In this document: positions 8,915 to 16,810 of the stretch, in pieces
Position numbering within the stretch: position 1 is the first letter of the stretch
Layout of the letters: each line of letters begins with the position of its first letter
NCBI GenBank assembly: GCA_050185825.1
Contig: JBFWZA010000002.1
Span: forward strand, 248,001-312,000
Length of the DNA: 64,000 bases
Direction of reading: 5' to 3'
From: SZUA-309 sp050185825
GTDB lineage: Bacteria; Pseudomonadota; Gammaproteobacteria; Pseudomonadales; Azotimanducaceae
Notes under the pieces: model-generated
Database searches by the model: none
Seen by the model: only the letters and a program-made list of their open reading frames with translations
Told to the model about the DNA's origin: nothing
Position numbers and translations under genes: made by a program

Positions 8915-9197
8915 CGGCCGCGCACGCTGGCCCGCGTCGGCCCCCTTCTGGCCGCAGCGGACCGGGAATCGTCCTCATTCGGGACTAACGTTGTCCGTCG
9001 CCCGTCATCGTGCTGTCATACCAGCGCTGTTGGCGCCCGGAAACTCGAAGTCATGGGATCCGCGCGACAGAAGTCGACGACAGGTACGCGGCACAGCACG
9101 CCCGGGTCCGATCGGGATGGTACTGCCGGAAACCGTTGAACGCAGGAATAGCGAAAAAACGCAAGCGACCGCAGCAGAAAAAGGACAAGGAGGCAAG

Positions 9198-9395
9198 ATG
9201 TTGATCTTGACGCTCAGGGTAGGTGAGCGGCTGATGATCGGTGACGACATTCAGGTCACCGTGCTGGGAGTAAAGGGGAATCAGGTCCGCATCGGTGTGC
9301 ACGCTCCGGCAGATGTCAGCGTCCACCGGGAGGAAATCTACGATCGCGTTCGTGCGGAGCGGGAGTCCGCAAGACTGGCCAGCGCCGCCGGCTAG
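9198..9395 (+). CDS. csrA: carbon storage regulator CsrA
   Basis: 65-residue homodimeric RNA-binding protein that binds GGA motifs in mRNA leaders to control translation and stability, governing carbon flux, motility and biofilm. The sequence follows E. coli CsrA almost throughout (MLILT, RLMIGD, VTVLGVKGNQVRIGVHAP, SVHREEIYDR). The RNA-contacting arginine of VHREE is present, but residue 6, normally Arg in LTRRVGE, is Leu here (LTLRVGE). The start is fixed by an AAGGAGG Shine-Dalgarno 5 nt upstream. A 283-bp untranslated region precedes it, in which I see no other gene. A strong terminator follows, so it is probably monocistronic. Confidence 0.97.
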   Translation: MLILTLRVGERLMIGDDIQVTVLGVKGNQVRIGVHAPADVSVHREEIYDRVRAERESARLASAAG

Positions 9396-9424
9396 GCAAC
9401 AGATCCAACGCAACCGGAGCCAAC

Positions 9425-9450
9425 GACCACCTCACAATCACGAGGTGGTC
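9425..9450 (+). terminator. csrA rho-independent-type terminator
   Basis: Perfect 9-bp stem GACCACCTC / GAGGTGGTC with an 8-nt loop (9434-9441), 30 nt after the csrA stop, followed by a T-rich stretch (tatttcttt). It fits an intrinsic terminator, though the U-tract is interrupted and set back by a few bases. Confidence 0.75.
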
Positions 9451-9525
9451 CCGGTATTTCTTTCGCGCTATGTTCGGGCGACCTGTGAGGCCCTGTCGGG
9501 CCCGGGCGTGAGGAGGAGCGCATGG

Positions 9526-9927
9526 ATGGGAAGCCGGAACCACGATGGTGAGGGATCGCCATCTGCCGCCGGGGCTGCTGCCCTGGAGCTGAGACACCGT
9601 ACGCTGATCAGGCTGGAGGACGTCCTGCGGCTGCTGGTCGACCGTCACGGCGCACGGACGACCCTGGGCGAGATGCTCGCCATCACCGCCGCCATGGCGC
9701 GCCTGTGCACGAAGCCCGAGGTGAGCATCGCCGAGATCTCGGAAGCCACCGGCCTGCCGAAACAGAACCTGTCCCGCTGGGCTCGCAAGCGCATCGGCGA
9801 CAGCATCGAGCTCAGGGTAAATGATCAGGACCAGCGCGTGCACGACGTGATCCTGGTCGACCAGCGGCGCGGCCAGGACAACATCGAGCGGCTGGCGAGG
9901 GTGCTGGGCACCGACACGACGCCCTGA
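9526..9927 (+). CDS. small HTH protein, MarR-like winged helix
   Basis: 133 residues from the ATG at 9526, which follows GGAGGAG by a few bases. The central part (LGEMLAITAAMARLC, then AEISEATGLPKQNLSRWARKRIG) is a helix-turn-helix of the MarR/winged-helix kind, followed by a short beta-wing-like segment. Probably a cytoplasmic DNA-binding regulator; the target is not evident. The downstream kinase-like gene begins 24 nt later and may be co-transcribed. A frame extending upstream to 9295 runs over csrA and its terminator and was not used. Confidence 0.6.
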   Translation: MGSRNHDGEGSPSAAGAAALELRHRTLIRLEDVLRLLVDRHGARTTLGEMLAITAAMARLCTKPEVSIAEISEATGLPKQNLSRWARKRIGDSIELRVNDQDQRVHDVILVDQRRGQDNIERLARVLGTDTTP

Positions 9928-9951
9928 CGACCGGACTGTTATCCTCCCGGC

Positions 9952-11520
9952 ATGGCGCTGCCCGATCACCTGTCCGGTCTGCTCGATGCCCGGAGCTACC
10001 CGCATCCCTGCGGCGACATCCGGCTGATCGAGACGCACATCTCCTGGGTCCTGCTGACGGGAGAGTTCGCCTACAAGCTGAAAAAAACCGTCCGCTTCAA
10101 TTTCGTCGACTTCTCCACGCTCGAGCTTCGCCGCCATTTCTGCCGCGAGGAGGTGCGCTGCAACCGGGCGTTCGCCCCCGCGCTCTATCTGGGTCTGGTC
10201 ACCGTGCACCGTCAGGACGGCCGGCTCAGCGTCGGCGAGGCGTCCGATTCAGCCGACGCGTCTGAGACAGACGTGCTGGAGTGGGCGGTGAAGATGCGGC
10301 AGTTCGATCCGGATCAGGCGCTCGACCGGCTGCTCGAACGCGGCGAGCTGGACGAGTCGGCGCTGGACGGGTTCGGTCGGGACCTCGCGGGCCGCCACGC
10401 GCTGCTGCCGGTGCTGGAGGCGGGGGCGGACGAGGTTCCGAAACGCGTCTTCGGCCCGGTGGAGGACAACTTCGAGGAAATCGGCCACACCGGGCTAGCG
10501 GAGCGCCATGCCGCCGGGATCGGCGAGGCGCTCGATCGCGCCCGGGCGCTGGGCCGCACCCTCAGACCCGCGTTCGACGCCCGGATCACCGGCGGCTGGA
10601 TCCGCGAGTGCCACGGCGACCTGCACCTGGCCAACCTGGCGCGCATCGACAGCACGGTCACAGCCTTCGACTGCCTCGAGTTCAACGAGAACCTGCGCTG
10701 GATCGACACCATGAGCGACGTGGCGTTCCTGTTCATGGACTGCCATTTCCGCGGCGAAGTCCGGCTGGCCTACCGTTTCCTGGACAGCTATCTGGACGGC
10801 TCGGGGGACTACGACGGGGTGCAGCTGCTGCACTACTTCGCCGCCTACCGGTCCGTGGTGCGGGCCAAGGTGGCTGCGCTGCGCTGGGTTCAGGAGCCCG
10901 ACGAGGTGCTGGCCGCCCGATTCGCCGCCCATCTGGACTGGGCCCGTTGCTGGCTGACCCGCCCGGCAGGCTCGCTGATTCTCACCTGCGGGCTGTCCGG
11001 CTCCGGAAAGTCGCATCTGGCGTCCCGCCTGCTGCCGAGGCTGCCGGCGGTTCGGCTGCGTTCCGATGTGGCGCGAAAGCGTCTGGCCGGGCTCGATGCC
11101 CTGGAGAGCAGCGGCTCCGGCATCGACTCCGGGCTCTACGATCCGGCCCAGAGCGACCGGACGTTTGACTACCTCGCCCGCGCAGCGGCGGGGCTGCTCG
11201 TCGCGGGCGAGCGGGTGATCGTGGACGCCACGTTCATCGAGCGGGCACGGCGGCGCAAGTTCGAGGACCTCGCCGTTCGGCTCGGTGTCCCGGTGGTGGT
11301 CGTCCACTGCGAGGCGCCGGATGCGGTGCTCGACGAGCGCGTCGGCCGACGGGCGGCGACGGGCGGGGACCCCTCGGAGGCAACCACCGAAGTGCTGACG
11401 CTGCAGCGGCAGCGGTTCGAGCCGCCCGGGGAGGACGAGCCGGTGATCACGGTGGACACGTCAGCGCCTCTGAGCGATGAATTGCTCGAGGCGCTGACGG
11501 CGCGCGTGCTGTCCCCCTGA
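9952..11520 (+). CDS. bifunctional aminoglycoside-phosphotransferase-like / P-loop kinase protein
   Basis: 522 residues with two kinase-like halves. The N-terminal half resembles the APH/choline-kinase fold: WVLLTGEFAYKLKK supplies the ATP-binding lysine region, and CHGDLHLANL followed by FDCLEFNENL gives the catalytic HGDxxxxN and the metal-binding aspartate. The C-terminal half has a Walker A (GLSGSGKS) and an AAA/zeta-toxin-like P-loop kinase core. This is a known, widespread two-domain family of unproven substrate; resistance to aminoglycosides should not be assumed. The gene end converges on the SIMPL gene with only 16 nt between stop codons. Confidence 0.85.
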   Translation: MALPDHLSGLLDARSYPHPCGDIRLIETHISWVLLTGEFAYKLKKTVRFNFVDFSTLELRRHFCREEVRCNRAFAPALYLGLVTVHRQDGRLSVGEASDSADASETDVLEWAVKMRQFDPDQALDRLLERGELDESALDGFGRDLAGRHALLPVLEAGADEVPKRVFGPVEDNFEEIGHTGLAERHAAGIGEALDRARALGRTLRPAFDARITGGWIRECHGDLHLANLARIDSTVTAFDCLEFNENLRWIDTMSDVAFLFMDCHFRGEVRLAYRFLDSYLDGSGDYDGVQLLHYFAAYRSVVRAKVAALRWVQEPDEVLAARFAAHLDWARCWLTRPAGSLILTCGLSGSGKSHLASRLLPRLPAVRLRSDVARKRLAGLDALESSGSGIDSGLYDPAQSDRTFDYLARAAAGLLVAGERVIVDATFIERARRRKFEDLAVRLGVPVVVVHCEAPDAVLDERVGRRAATGGDPSEATTEVLTLQRQRFEPPGEDEPVITVDTSAPLSDELLEALTARVLSP

Positions 11521-11536
11521 GTCCGGGAGCCCCGCG

Positions 11537-12247
11537 CTACTGGGCGGGAATGATCGAGAAGGTGGCCATCACGAAGCGCTCGATGCTGATGACGCCCGGG
11601 CTGAAGTCGCTCATGGGCGCATCCATGTATGCAGCCGCTCTCACAGCCATCTCCTTCGGGCGCGCGCTATGCTGCTCCACGGCGACATCGCTCACCGGTC
11701 CGAGGGCGACGCCGAATCCGGCCGCGACCCGGGTCGCTTCCCGGGTGGCGTCCTCCATGGCCAGCGACAGCGCCTTGTCCTCCAGCTCGGCCCGCTCGGA
11801 GGTGTCGAGCCGCATGGGGTCCAGGTTGTTGATGCCGAGATCCAGGGCGCCGTTCAAGAGATCGCCGAACCGGTTCAGGTCTCTGAGCGTCACCTGGATG
11901 CTGCGGCTGGCGGTGAGGCCGGACACCACCATCTCGTCGTCCCGGCGCTGATAGCGGGGGTTGATGCTCACCGCCGTGGCGGTGACGTCCCGCTCGGCGA
12001 TGCCGAGCTTCTTCGTGAGCGCGAGCACCTCGCCGACGACCTTGTCGAGCTCCCGCTTCAGGCTGCCCGCATCCATGCCCTCTCTGCGCACCTGGAGCTG
12101 CACGTAGCCCATGTCCGGCTCCACCTCCAGGGTGCCGCGACCGGAGACGTGAATGCCGGCGGGTGTGTCCGCCGCCGCACCGATGCTGACGGTACACAGC
12201 ACAACCGTCAGAAACTGCCAGACCCGCTGCGCATTGAAACCCTTCAT
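11537..12247 (-). CDS. SIMPL-domain (DUF541) periplasmic protein
   Basis: 236 residues from ATG at 12247. A signal peptide (FLTVVLCTVSIGAAA) leads to a SIMPL/DUF541 domain: IHVSGRGTLEVEPDMGYVQL at the start, a conserved central INPRYQR, a SRSIQVTLRDL strand and a C-terminal FSPGVISIERFV. Related proteins (E. coli YggE) are linked to reduction of oxidative stress and some form ring-shaped oligomers in the periplasm. It lies 38 nt downstream of the GAPDH gene in the same direction, so the two may share a transcript. The longer frame running to 13048 overlaps gap and is not real. Confidence 0.87.
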   Translation of the reverse strand: MKGFNAQRVWQFLTVVLCTVSIGAAADTPAGIHVSGRGTLEVEPDMGYVQLQVRREGMDAGSLKRELDKVVGEVLALTKKLGIAERDVTATAVSINPRYQRRDDEMVVSGLTASRSIQVTLRDLNRFGDLLNGALDLGINNLDPMRLDTSERAELEDKALSLAMEDATREATRVAAGFGVALGPVSDVAVEQHSARPKEMAVRAAAYMDAPMSDFSPGVISIERFVMATFSIIPAQ

Positions 12248-12285
12248 CTGTGAACTCCGTTGTTGTGCCGTATGTGCTCGTGACG

Positions 12286-13302
12286 TCAGCCGATGCCGTC
12301 CATGCGGGCGACGCGGCTGATCAGCTCTTCCACACGGGTGCTGTAACCCCACTCGTTGTCGTACCAGCCGATCACTTTGACCATCCGCCCTTCCAGCACC
12401 TGGGTGAGCAGGCTGTCGAAGATCACGGAGTGGGGATCGCCGATGATGTCGGAGGAGACGATCGGATCGGTGCAGTACGCCATGATGCCCGTGAGGTCGC
12501 CCTCCGCGGCGGCCGCCATGGCCGCATTGACCGCTTCGACGTCGGCGTCCCGCTCGAGTTCCACCGTCAGGTCCACCAGGCTGCCGTCCGGCACCGGTAC
12601 CCGGATGGCCATGCCGTCGAGCCTGCCCTTGAGCTCCGGCAGCACCTGGCCGATGGCCCGGGCCGCGCCCGTGGAGGTGGGCACGATGTTGGTCGCTGCG
12701 TTGCGCGACCGGCGCAGGTCCTTGTGCGGGGCATCGATCAGCCGCTGATCCGAGGTGTAGGCGTGCACGGTGGTGAGCAGCCCCCGGCGGATACCGAAGG
12801 CCTGGTGCAGGACCCTGGCCATGGGGGCGGCGCAGTTGGTGGTGCAGCTCGCGGCGCTGATGATGGTGGCCTCGGGCGTGACCACGTGATCGTTGACGCC
12901 CGTGACCAGCGTCGCCTCCAGCGGGTCCTTGCAGGGCACCGTGAGGATGACGCGCTTCGCACCCGCTGCCAGGTGCTTCTGCAGATCCGCCAGACGCCGG
13001 AACTGACCGGAGGCCTCCACCACGTAGTCCACGCCGAGCGCCTTCCACGGCAGCTTCGCCGGATCCCGCTCACAGAGCACGCGGAAGGGGTCGCCGTCGA
13101 TCTCCATGGAGTCGCCGTACACGGCGACCTCGCCGGGATAGGTGCCGTGGATGCTGTCGTAGCGGAAGGCGTAGGCGAGATCCTCGGCGCTGGCCAGATC
13201 GTTGATCGCGACCACGTCGTAGTGGCGGCGCAGCTTGGCGATGCGGGTGATGGTGCGGCCGACCCGGCCGAATCCGTTGATGGCGATACGGGGCTTGCTC
13301 AC
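12286..13302 (-). CDS. gap: type I glyceraldehyde-3-phosphate dehydrogenase
   Basis: 338 residues. NAD-binding INGFGRVGR at the N-terminus with INDL ending the second strand; the catalytic cysteine lies in SAASCTTNCAAP, and the catalytic histidine and phosphate-binding residues in TVHAYTSDQ, NIVPTSTGAA and the C-terminal WYDNEWGYS. It catalyses the reversible oxidation of glyceraldehyde 3-phosphate to 1,3-bisphosphoglycerate in the cytoplasm. The start is GTG at 13302 with AGGAG about 7 nt upstream. A strong hairpin lies just upstream of the Shine-Dalgarno. A paralogue acting on erythrose 4-phosphate (Epd) cannot be excluded by eye, but GAPDH is the better call. Confidence 0.95.
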   Translation of the reverse strand: MSKPRIAINGFGRVGRTITRIAKLRRHYDVVAINDLASAEDLAYAFRYDSIHGTYPGEVAVYGDSMEIDGDPFRVLCERDPAKLPWKALGVDYVVEASGQFRRLADLQKHLAAGAKRVILTVPCKDPLEATLVTGVNDHVVTPEATIISAASCTTNCAAPMARVLHQAFGIRRGLLTTVHAYTSDQRLIDAPHKDLRRSRNAATNIVPTSTGAARAIGQVLPELKGRLDGMAIRVPVPDGSLVDLTVELERDADVEAVNAAMAAAAEGDLTGIMAYCTDPIVSSDIIGDPHSVIFDSLLTQVLEGRMVKVIGWYDNEWGYSTRVEELISRVARMDGIG

Positions 13303-13322
13303 GGTCTGCTCCTGTTCAGGGA

Positions 13323-13344
13323 CACCGGCCGGGTGCGGCCGGTG
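13323..13344 (-). promoter_or_regulatory. hairpin in the gap leader
   Basis: Perfect 9-bp inverted repeat CACCGGCCG / CGGCCGGTG with a 4-nt loop, ending about 20 nt before the gap GTG start and immediately upstream of its Shine-Dalgarno. It would form a stable stem in the mRNA leader. It could affect translation initiation or mRNA stability, or mark an upstream terminator; no U-tract follows on the gap strand. Confidence 0.5.
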
Positions 13345-13425
13345 GTGTCGTGTCAGGCGGCGATCATACCGACTGTGACGCCCGCCGAGCGACGGCGCTG
13401 TCCGGCAATCGGCCGGGCGTGGAAA

Positions 13426-14103
13426 TCAGCACCAGCTCGCCTCCTGCTCAGGGTGCCGGAGCAGCTCCTCCACATTGGCGTTGAGAATCCGGTAGCCGAC
13501 GTTGCCGTAGAGGATCTGCCGGCCGCCGTTCATCACCCAGGAGGGGCTGCCCTTCACGCCCTGCTGCTCGGTGGCGTCGTAGTCCGCGAGCAGGGCGGCG
13601 GCGGCCTCCCCGGAGTTGAGCGCCTGCTCCATGGCCGCTTGCGGCAGGCCGGCGTCGCTGGCAATGGCAAAGAGCCGCGGCAGGTCGCTCACATCCTCCG
13701 CCTCGACGAAGAAGGCGTGCCGGATCCGTCCCGCCAGATCCACCATCGCGGCCTCCGAGTGGACGATGGCGGCCGCCTTCAGCACCAGGTGGGCGTTGGC
13801 GGAGGTGGTGGGCCGCACCGTGCGCCAGGCATCCCGATGCACCGGCGCGGTTTCGTAGTTCGCCACCACCGAGTGCACGTGGTCCGCATAGCCGTCGAAG
13901 CCGCCGCGTTCCGCCCACTGGGAAGCCATCTTGCCCCGGGTGTCGCCGAACACGTTCACGCAGTGATGACGGATGTGGATCTGCTGGCGCCAGTCTGCAG
14001 CAAGTGCTTCTATCCGCCGCTGGGCGATCCACGCCCACACGCAGAGCACGTCTGTGTAGTAGTCGATGACGAGCGGTGCCTCGTCGCTTCCGGTCGCAGT
14101 CAT
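13426..14103 (-). CDS. DsbA-family (FrnE/HCCA isomerase-like) thioredoxin-fold protein
   Basis: 225 residues from ATG at 14103 with no signal peptide, so cytoplasmic. It has the DSBA-like arrangement: an IDYYTDVLCVWAW first strand and active-site loop, an inserted helical domain, and VKGSPSWVMNGG, the cis-proline strand. The usual CxxC is CVWA, so only the first cysteine remains. Relatives include FrnE-type disulfide oxidoreductases and 2-hydroxychromene-2-carboxylate isomerases or glutathione-dependent enzymes. It is divergent from the alpha/beta hydrolase gene across 82 bp. The precise activity is unknown. Confidence 0.78.
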   Translation of the reverse strand: MTATGSDEAPLVIDYYTDVLCVWAWIAQRRIEALAADWRQQIHIRHHCVNVFGDTRGKMASQWAERGGFDGYADHVHSVVANYETAPVHRDAWRTVRPTTSANAHLVLKAAAIVHSEAAMVDLAGRIRHAFFVEAEDVSDLPRLFAIASDAGLPQAAMEQALNSGEAAAALLADYDATEQQGVKGSPSWVMNGGRQILYGNVGYRILNANVEELLRHPEQEASWC

Positions 14104-14131
14104 GGATATTCCTGGTTGCCTTGCCGGGAAC

Positions 14132-14159
14132 ATACGCGCTGAAAGCAGACGCGTATACT
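14132..14159. promoter_or_regulatory. palindrome and -10-like box between divergent genes
   Basis: ATACGCG (14132-14138) and CGCGTAT (14150-14156) form a perfect 7-bp inverted repeat separated by 11 bp, in the 82-bp divergent gap between the DsbA-like and hydrolase genes. TATACT at 14154-14159 overlaps the right arm and looks like a sigma-70 -10 element for the hydrolase; no convincing -35 was seen. The overlap suggests an operator for a dimeric repressor. Confidence 0.45.
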
Positions 14160-14185
14160 GCAAACGACCGAGCGAGAGGTGAACC

Positions 14186-15313
14186 ATGACCACACTGCTG
14201 ATCGTCATCGCGCTGGCGGTGCTCGTCTTCTGGGCGGTAGCGCGTTTCTACCTGCAGGGAGAAGACCTGTCGCGATACGACCACGGCCACAGGCCGGCTG
14301 TCGGCAGCGACGCAAACGGACAGCGCGAACCGAGTGCCGAGCACCACCAGGTGCTCGGCCTGCTGGCGAACATGGCTGCCGCGGGTGAGGGTGTGCGTGG
14401 CAGGGAGCGTCTCGAGCGCATGCGCGAGGGCATGGATGCCATGGGCGACACCGCGGATCTGACCGGCATCACCCTGACGCCGGTGTCCGCGGGCGGGGTG
14501 CCCTGTGAGTGGGTCATGGCGGAAAACTCGGATCCGAGACGGCGTCTGCTCTACCTGCACGGTGGCGCATTCACCATGGGCAGCCCGAAGAGCCACCGTC
14601 CCATCACCACCAAGTACGCGCGCATGACCGGGGTCAGCGTGCTGGCCGTGGACTACCGGCTCGTTCCCGAGAACCGCCGCATCGACTGCCTCACGGATTG
14701 CCAGACGGCCTACCGGTGGATCCTGGACAACGGACCGGCGGGACCGACGCCGCTCGAGGCATTCTTCGTCTCCGGGGACTCGGCCGGTGGCAACCTCACT
14801 CTGGCGGTGATCGCCTGGGCGCGGGACGAGGGCCTGCGCGCCGCCGATGGCGCGATCGCCCTGTCACCCGCCACGGATGCAACGTTCTCGAGCCCGAGCC
14901 TCACGAGCAACATCGCCACGGATCACATGCTCGGCCCGATGTTCGGCCGCATCACCCGCCTGCCGCGTTCGGTCGTGGCCTGGTTCGGCTGGATCTCAAA
15001 TCGCATGCATCCCTGCGATCCGCGGATCTCGCCGCTCAGGGGCGACCTGTCCGGGCTGCCGCCGACGCTGGTGCACGCGAGCGAGGCGGAAATGCTGCTG
15101 GATGACGCCCGCCGCTATGTCAACAAGGCAACGGACGCAGGCTCCGAGGCGACGCTGGAGACCTGGCACCACATGCTGCACGTCTGGCACGCCTTCGAAC
15201 CCCAGCTCCCCGAGGCCAGGGAAGCCTTCGAGCACATCCACCGGTTCATGACACTGGTGGCGCCGGCGACTGCCGCGGGCGGGGCTGCATCCGGCCCGTC
15301 CGGCGCCGGCTGA
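14186..15313 (+). CDS. HSL-family alpha/beta hydrolase (family IV esterase/lipase)
   Basis: 375 residues. An N-terminal hydrophobic segment (LLIVIALAVLVFWAV) probably anchors it in the membrane. The oxyanion-hole HGGAF, the nucleophile elbow GDSAGG and a C-terminal histidine in MLHVWHAF are the marks of hormone-sensitive-lipase-type esterases; the acid residue should lie in the ASEAEMLLDD region. It would hydrolyse short or medium-chain esters. The start has a GAGAGGTG Shine-Dalgarno. The last 20 residues are Ala/Gly rich. The DUF2868 gene begins 21 nt later. Confidence 0.88.
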   Translation: MTTLLIVIALAVLVFWAVARFYLQGEDLSRYDHGHRPAVGSDANGQREPSAEHHQVLGLLANMAAAGEGVRGRERLERMREGMDAMGDTADLTGITLTPVSAGGVPCEWVMAENSDPRRRLLYLHGGAFTMGSPKSHRPITTKYARMTGVSVLAVDYRLVPENRRIDCLTDCQTAYRWILDNGPAGPTPLEAFFVSGDSAGGNLTLAVIAWARDEGLRAADGAIALSPATDATFSSPSLTSNIATDHMLGPMFGRITRLPRSVVAWFGWISNRMHPCDPRISPLRGDLSGLPPTLVHASEAEMLLDDARRYVNKATDAGSEATLETWHHMLHVWHAFEPQLPEAREAFEHIHRFMTLVAPATAAGGAASGPSGAG

Positions 15314-15334
15314 CACCGCACCGAACCCCGAGCC

Positions 15335-16810
15335 GTGGCAAACCTGCTCGCTGACGCGGTGGACATCTGCCGCTGGCTGGACGCGGACGGGGAGACACCC
15401 TACGAGGCGCGTCTGGCGCGGGACCGCAGCATCGGCCGGGAGCTCGGTCGCGCCGACGACCTGACGCGCGTGCTGGCCTGGTGGGATCGGCTTCGCGACC
15501 ACGAAGCCGGTGACACCGGAGCGGCCTCTCTCGGCCGGCGTCTGGTGGCGCTGTCCCGGCTCGCCACCTGGCTGCTGGCCCTGCTCGGGCTGCTGCTCGG
15601 CGCGAGCCTCGGCTCCGTGGCCTTCTCCTACGATGGGACTCATCCGGTCAACCTCCTGGGACTGCTGGGTGTGCTGGTCGGCGTGCCCTTCCTGCTGCTG
15701 CTGCTGACGCTGATCTTCCTGCTGCCCGTGCGCATACCGGGACTCGCCGTGCTGCGGGAAGGGATCGGCGTGATCAATCCCGGGCGCTGGGCCGGAGCCT
15801 GGCTCGACCACTACGCCGGCATGCAGCTGTTCGGTGGGTTCACAGCGGGACGGACCCGGTTCGCCCGCTGGCAGCTCGTGGTGTTTTCTCAGTGGCTCGC
15901 CGTGGGCTACTTCCTCGGCGTGCTCGGCGCCGGGATGGTGCTGGTGGCGGTGACGGACCTGGCCTTCGGCTGGAGCACCACGCTCGATCTCGATGCGCAC
16001 GCCGTGGCGCGGACGTTCGGCGTTCTCGCCCTGCCCTGGCAGGGATGGCTGCCGTCGGCGGTGCCGGATCTGGCGCTGGTGGAGGCTTCCCGCTTCTACC
16101 GGCTGGAAACGGCGGCGGTTGGCAAGTCCGAGGCCATGCAGCTCGGTGCCTGGTGGCCGTTCGTGCTCTGCACGATCCTCGTCTGGGGACTGCTGCCGAG
16201 GCTGCTCCTGCTGGGCCTGGGTGGCTGGCGCCTCGGCGCCGCTACCCGTGCGCTCATCTGTCAGGATCCGGAGGTGCTGGCCCTGCTCGACCGGCTGACG
16301 CCACCCCGGGTCGACTTCGGGCCGGAAGAGGAAGGGGCGGCACCGGAAACGCCGGGCGGGGTGGCGGCACCGCCGCAGCCGGCCGCGGACAGCCGCTCCG
16401 TGGCGGTGATCTGGAATCGGGCACTGGAAACGGAGGCAGCCGGCCGCTGGGGCCGGGCGTATCTGGGTGGCGCGTTCGGCCGGATTCTCGAGCTGTCGTC
16501 CCGGTCCGGGCCTGCGGAGATCGAGGCGGCCCTGGCCGGGGCACCGGAAGTGCCGGGGCGGGTGGTGATCTTCACGAAGGGCTGGGAGCCGCCGCTGCTC
16601 GAGTTCGGCGATTTTCTGCGGACGTTGCGCGGCGGCCTCGGCACTGCTGCGGTGATCACCGTGGTGCCCATCGATACCCGTGGAGAGGGGGTGAGCAGCG
16701 CCGACCGTCAGGTATGGGCCGGCTTCCTGGCGAAGCACGATGACCCGCGACTCTACGTGCAGCAGGCCACGACGACAGCGAAGCGCGCCACCACAGGAGA
16801 CAGTGCGTGA
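15335..16810 (+). CDS. DUF2868-domain membrane protein
   Basis: 491 residues from a GTG start. Four or so hydrophobic segments (LLALLGLLLGASLGSVAF; LLGLLGVLVGVPFLLLLLTLIFLLPV; a later pair around 185-215; another near 275-300) with a long cytoplasmic C-terminal part. The layout and the immediate overlap with a DUF3482 GTPase gene match the conserved DUF2868-DUF3482 pair of proteobacteria. The function is unknown; the pairing suggests a membrane complex with a GTPase, perhaps stress or envelope related. Confidence 0.8.
   Translation: MANLLADAVDICRWLDADGETPYEARLARDRSIGRELGRADDLTRVLAWWDRLRDHEAGDTGAASLGRRLVALSRLATWLLALLGLLLGASLGSVAFSYDGTHPVNLLGLLGVLVGVPFLLLLLTLIFLLPVRIPGLAVLREGIGVINPGRWAGAWLDHYAGMQLFGGFTAGRTRFARWQLVVFSQWLAVGYFLGVLGAGMVLVAVTDLAFGWSTTLDLDAHAVARTFGVLALPWQGWLPSAVPDLALVEASRFYRLETAAVGKSEAMQLGAWWPFVLCTILVWGLLPRLLLLGLGGWRLGAATRALICQDPEVLALLDRLTPPRVDFGPEEEGAAPETPGGVAAPPQPAADSRSVAVIWNRALETEAAGRWGRAYLGGAFGRILELSSRSGPAEIEAALAGAPEVPGRVVIFTKGWEPPLLEFGDFLRTLRGGLGTAAVITVVPIDTRGEGVSSADRQVWAGFLAKHDDPRLYVQQATTTAKRATTGDSA

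Noticed and set aside
9295..9525. Upstream extension of the HTH gene over csrA
   Set aside because: It would run through csrA and its terminator; the ATG at 9526 has a good ribosome-binding site.
11537..13048. SIMPL protein extended N-terminally into gap
   Set aside because: The extension has low-complexity content and lies in the GAPDH coding region; a signal peptide begins at the ATG at 12247.
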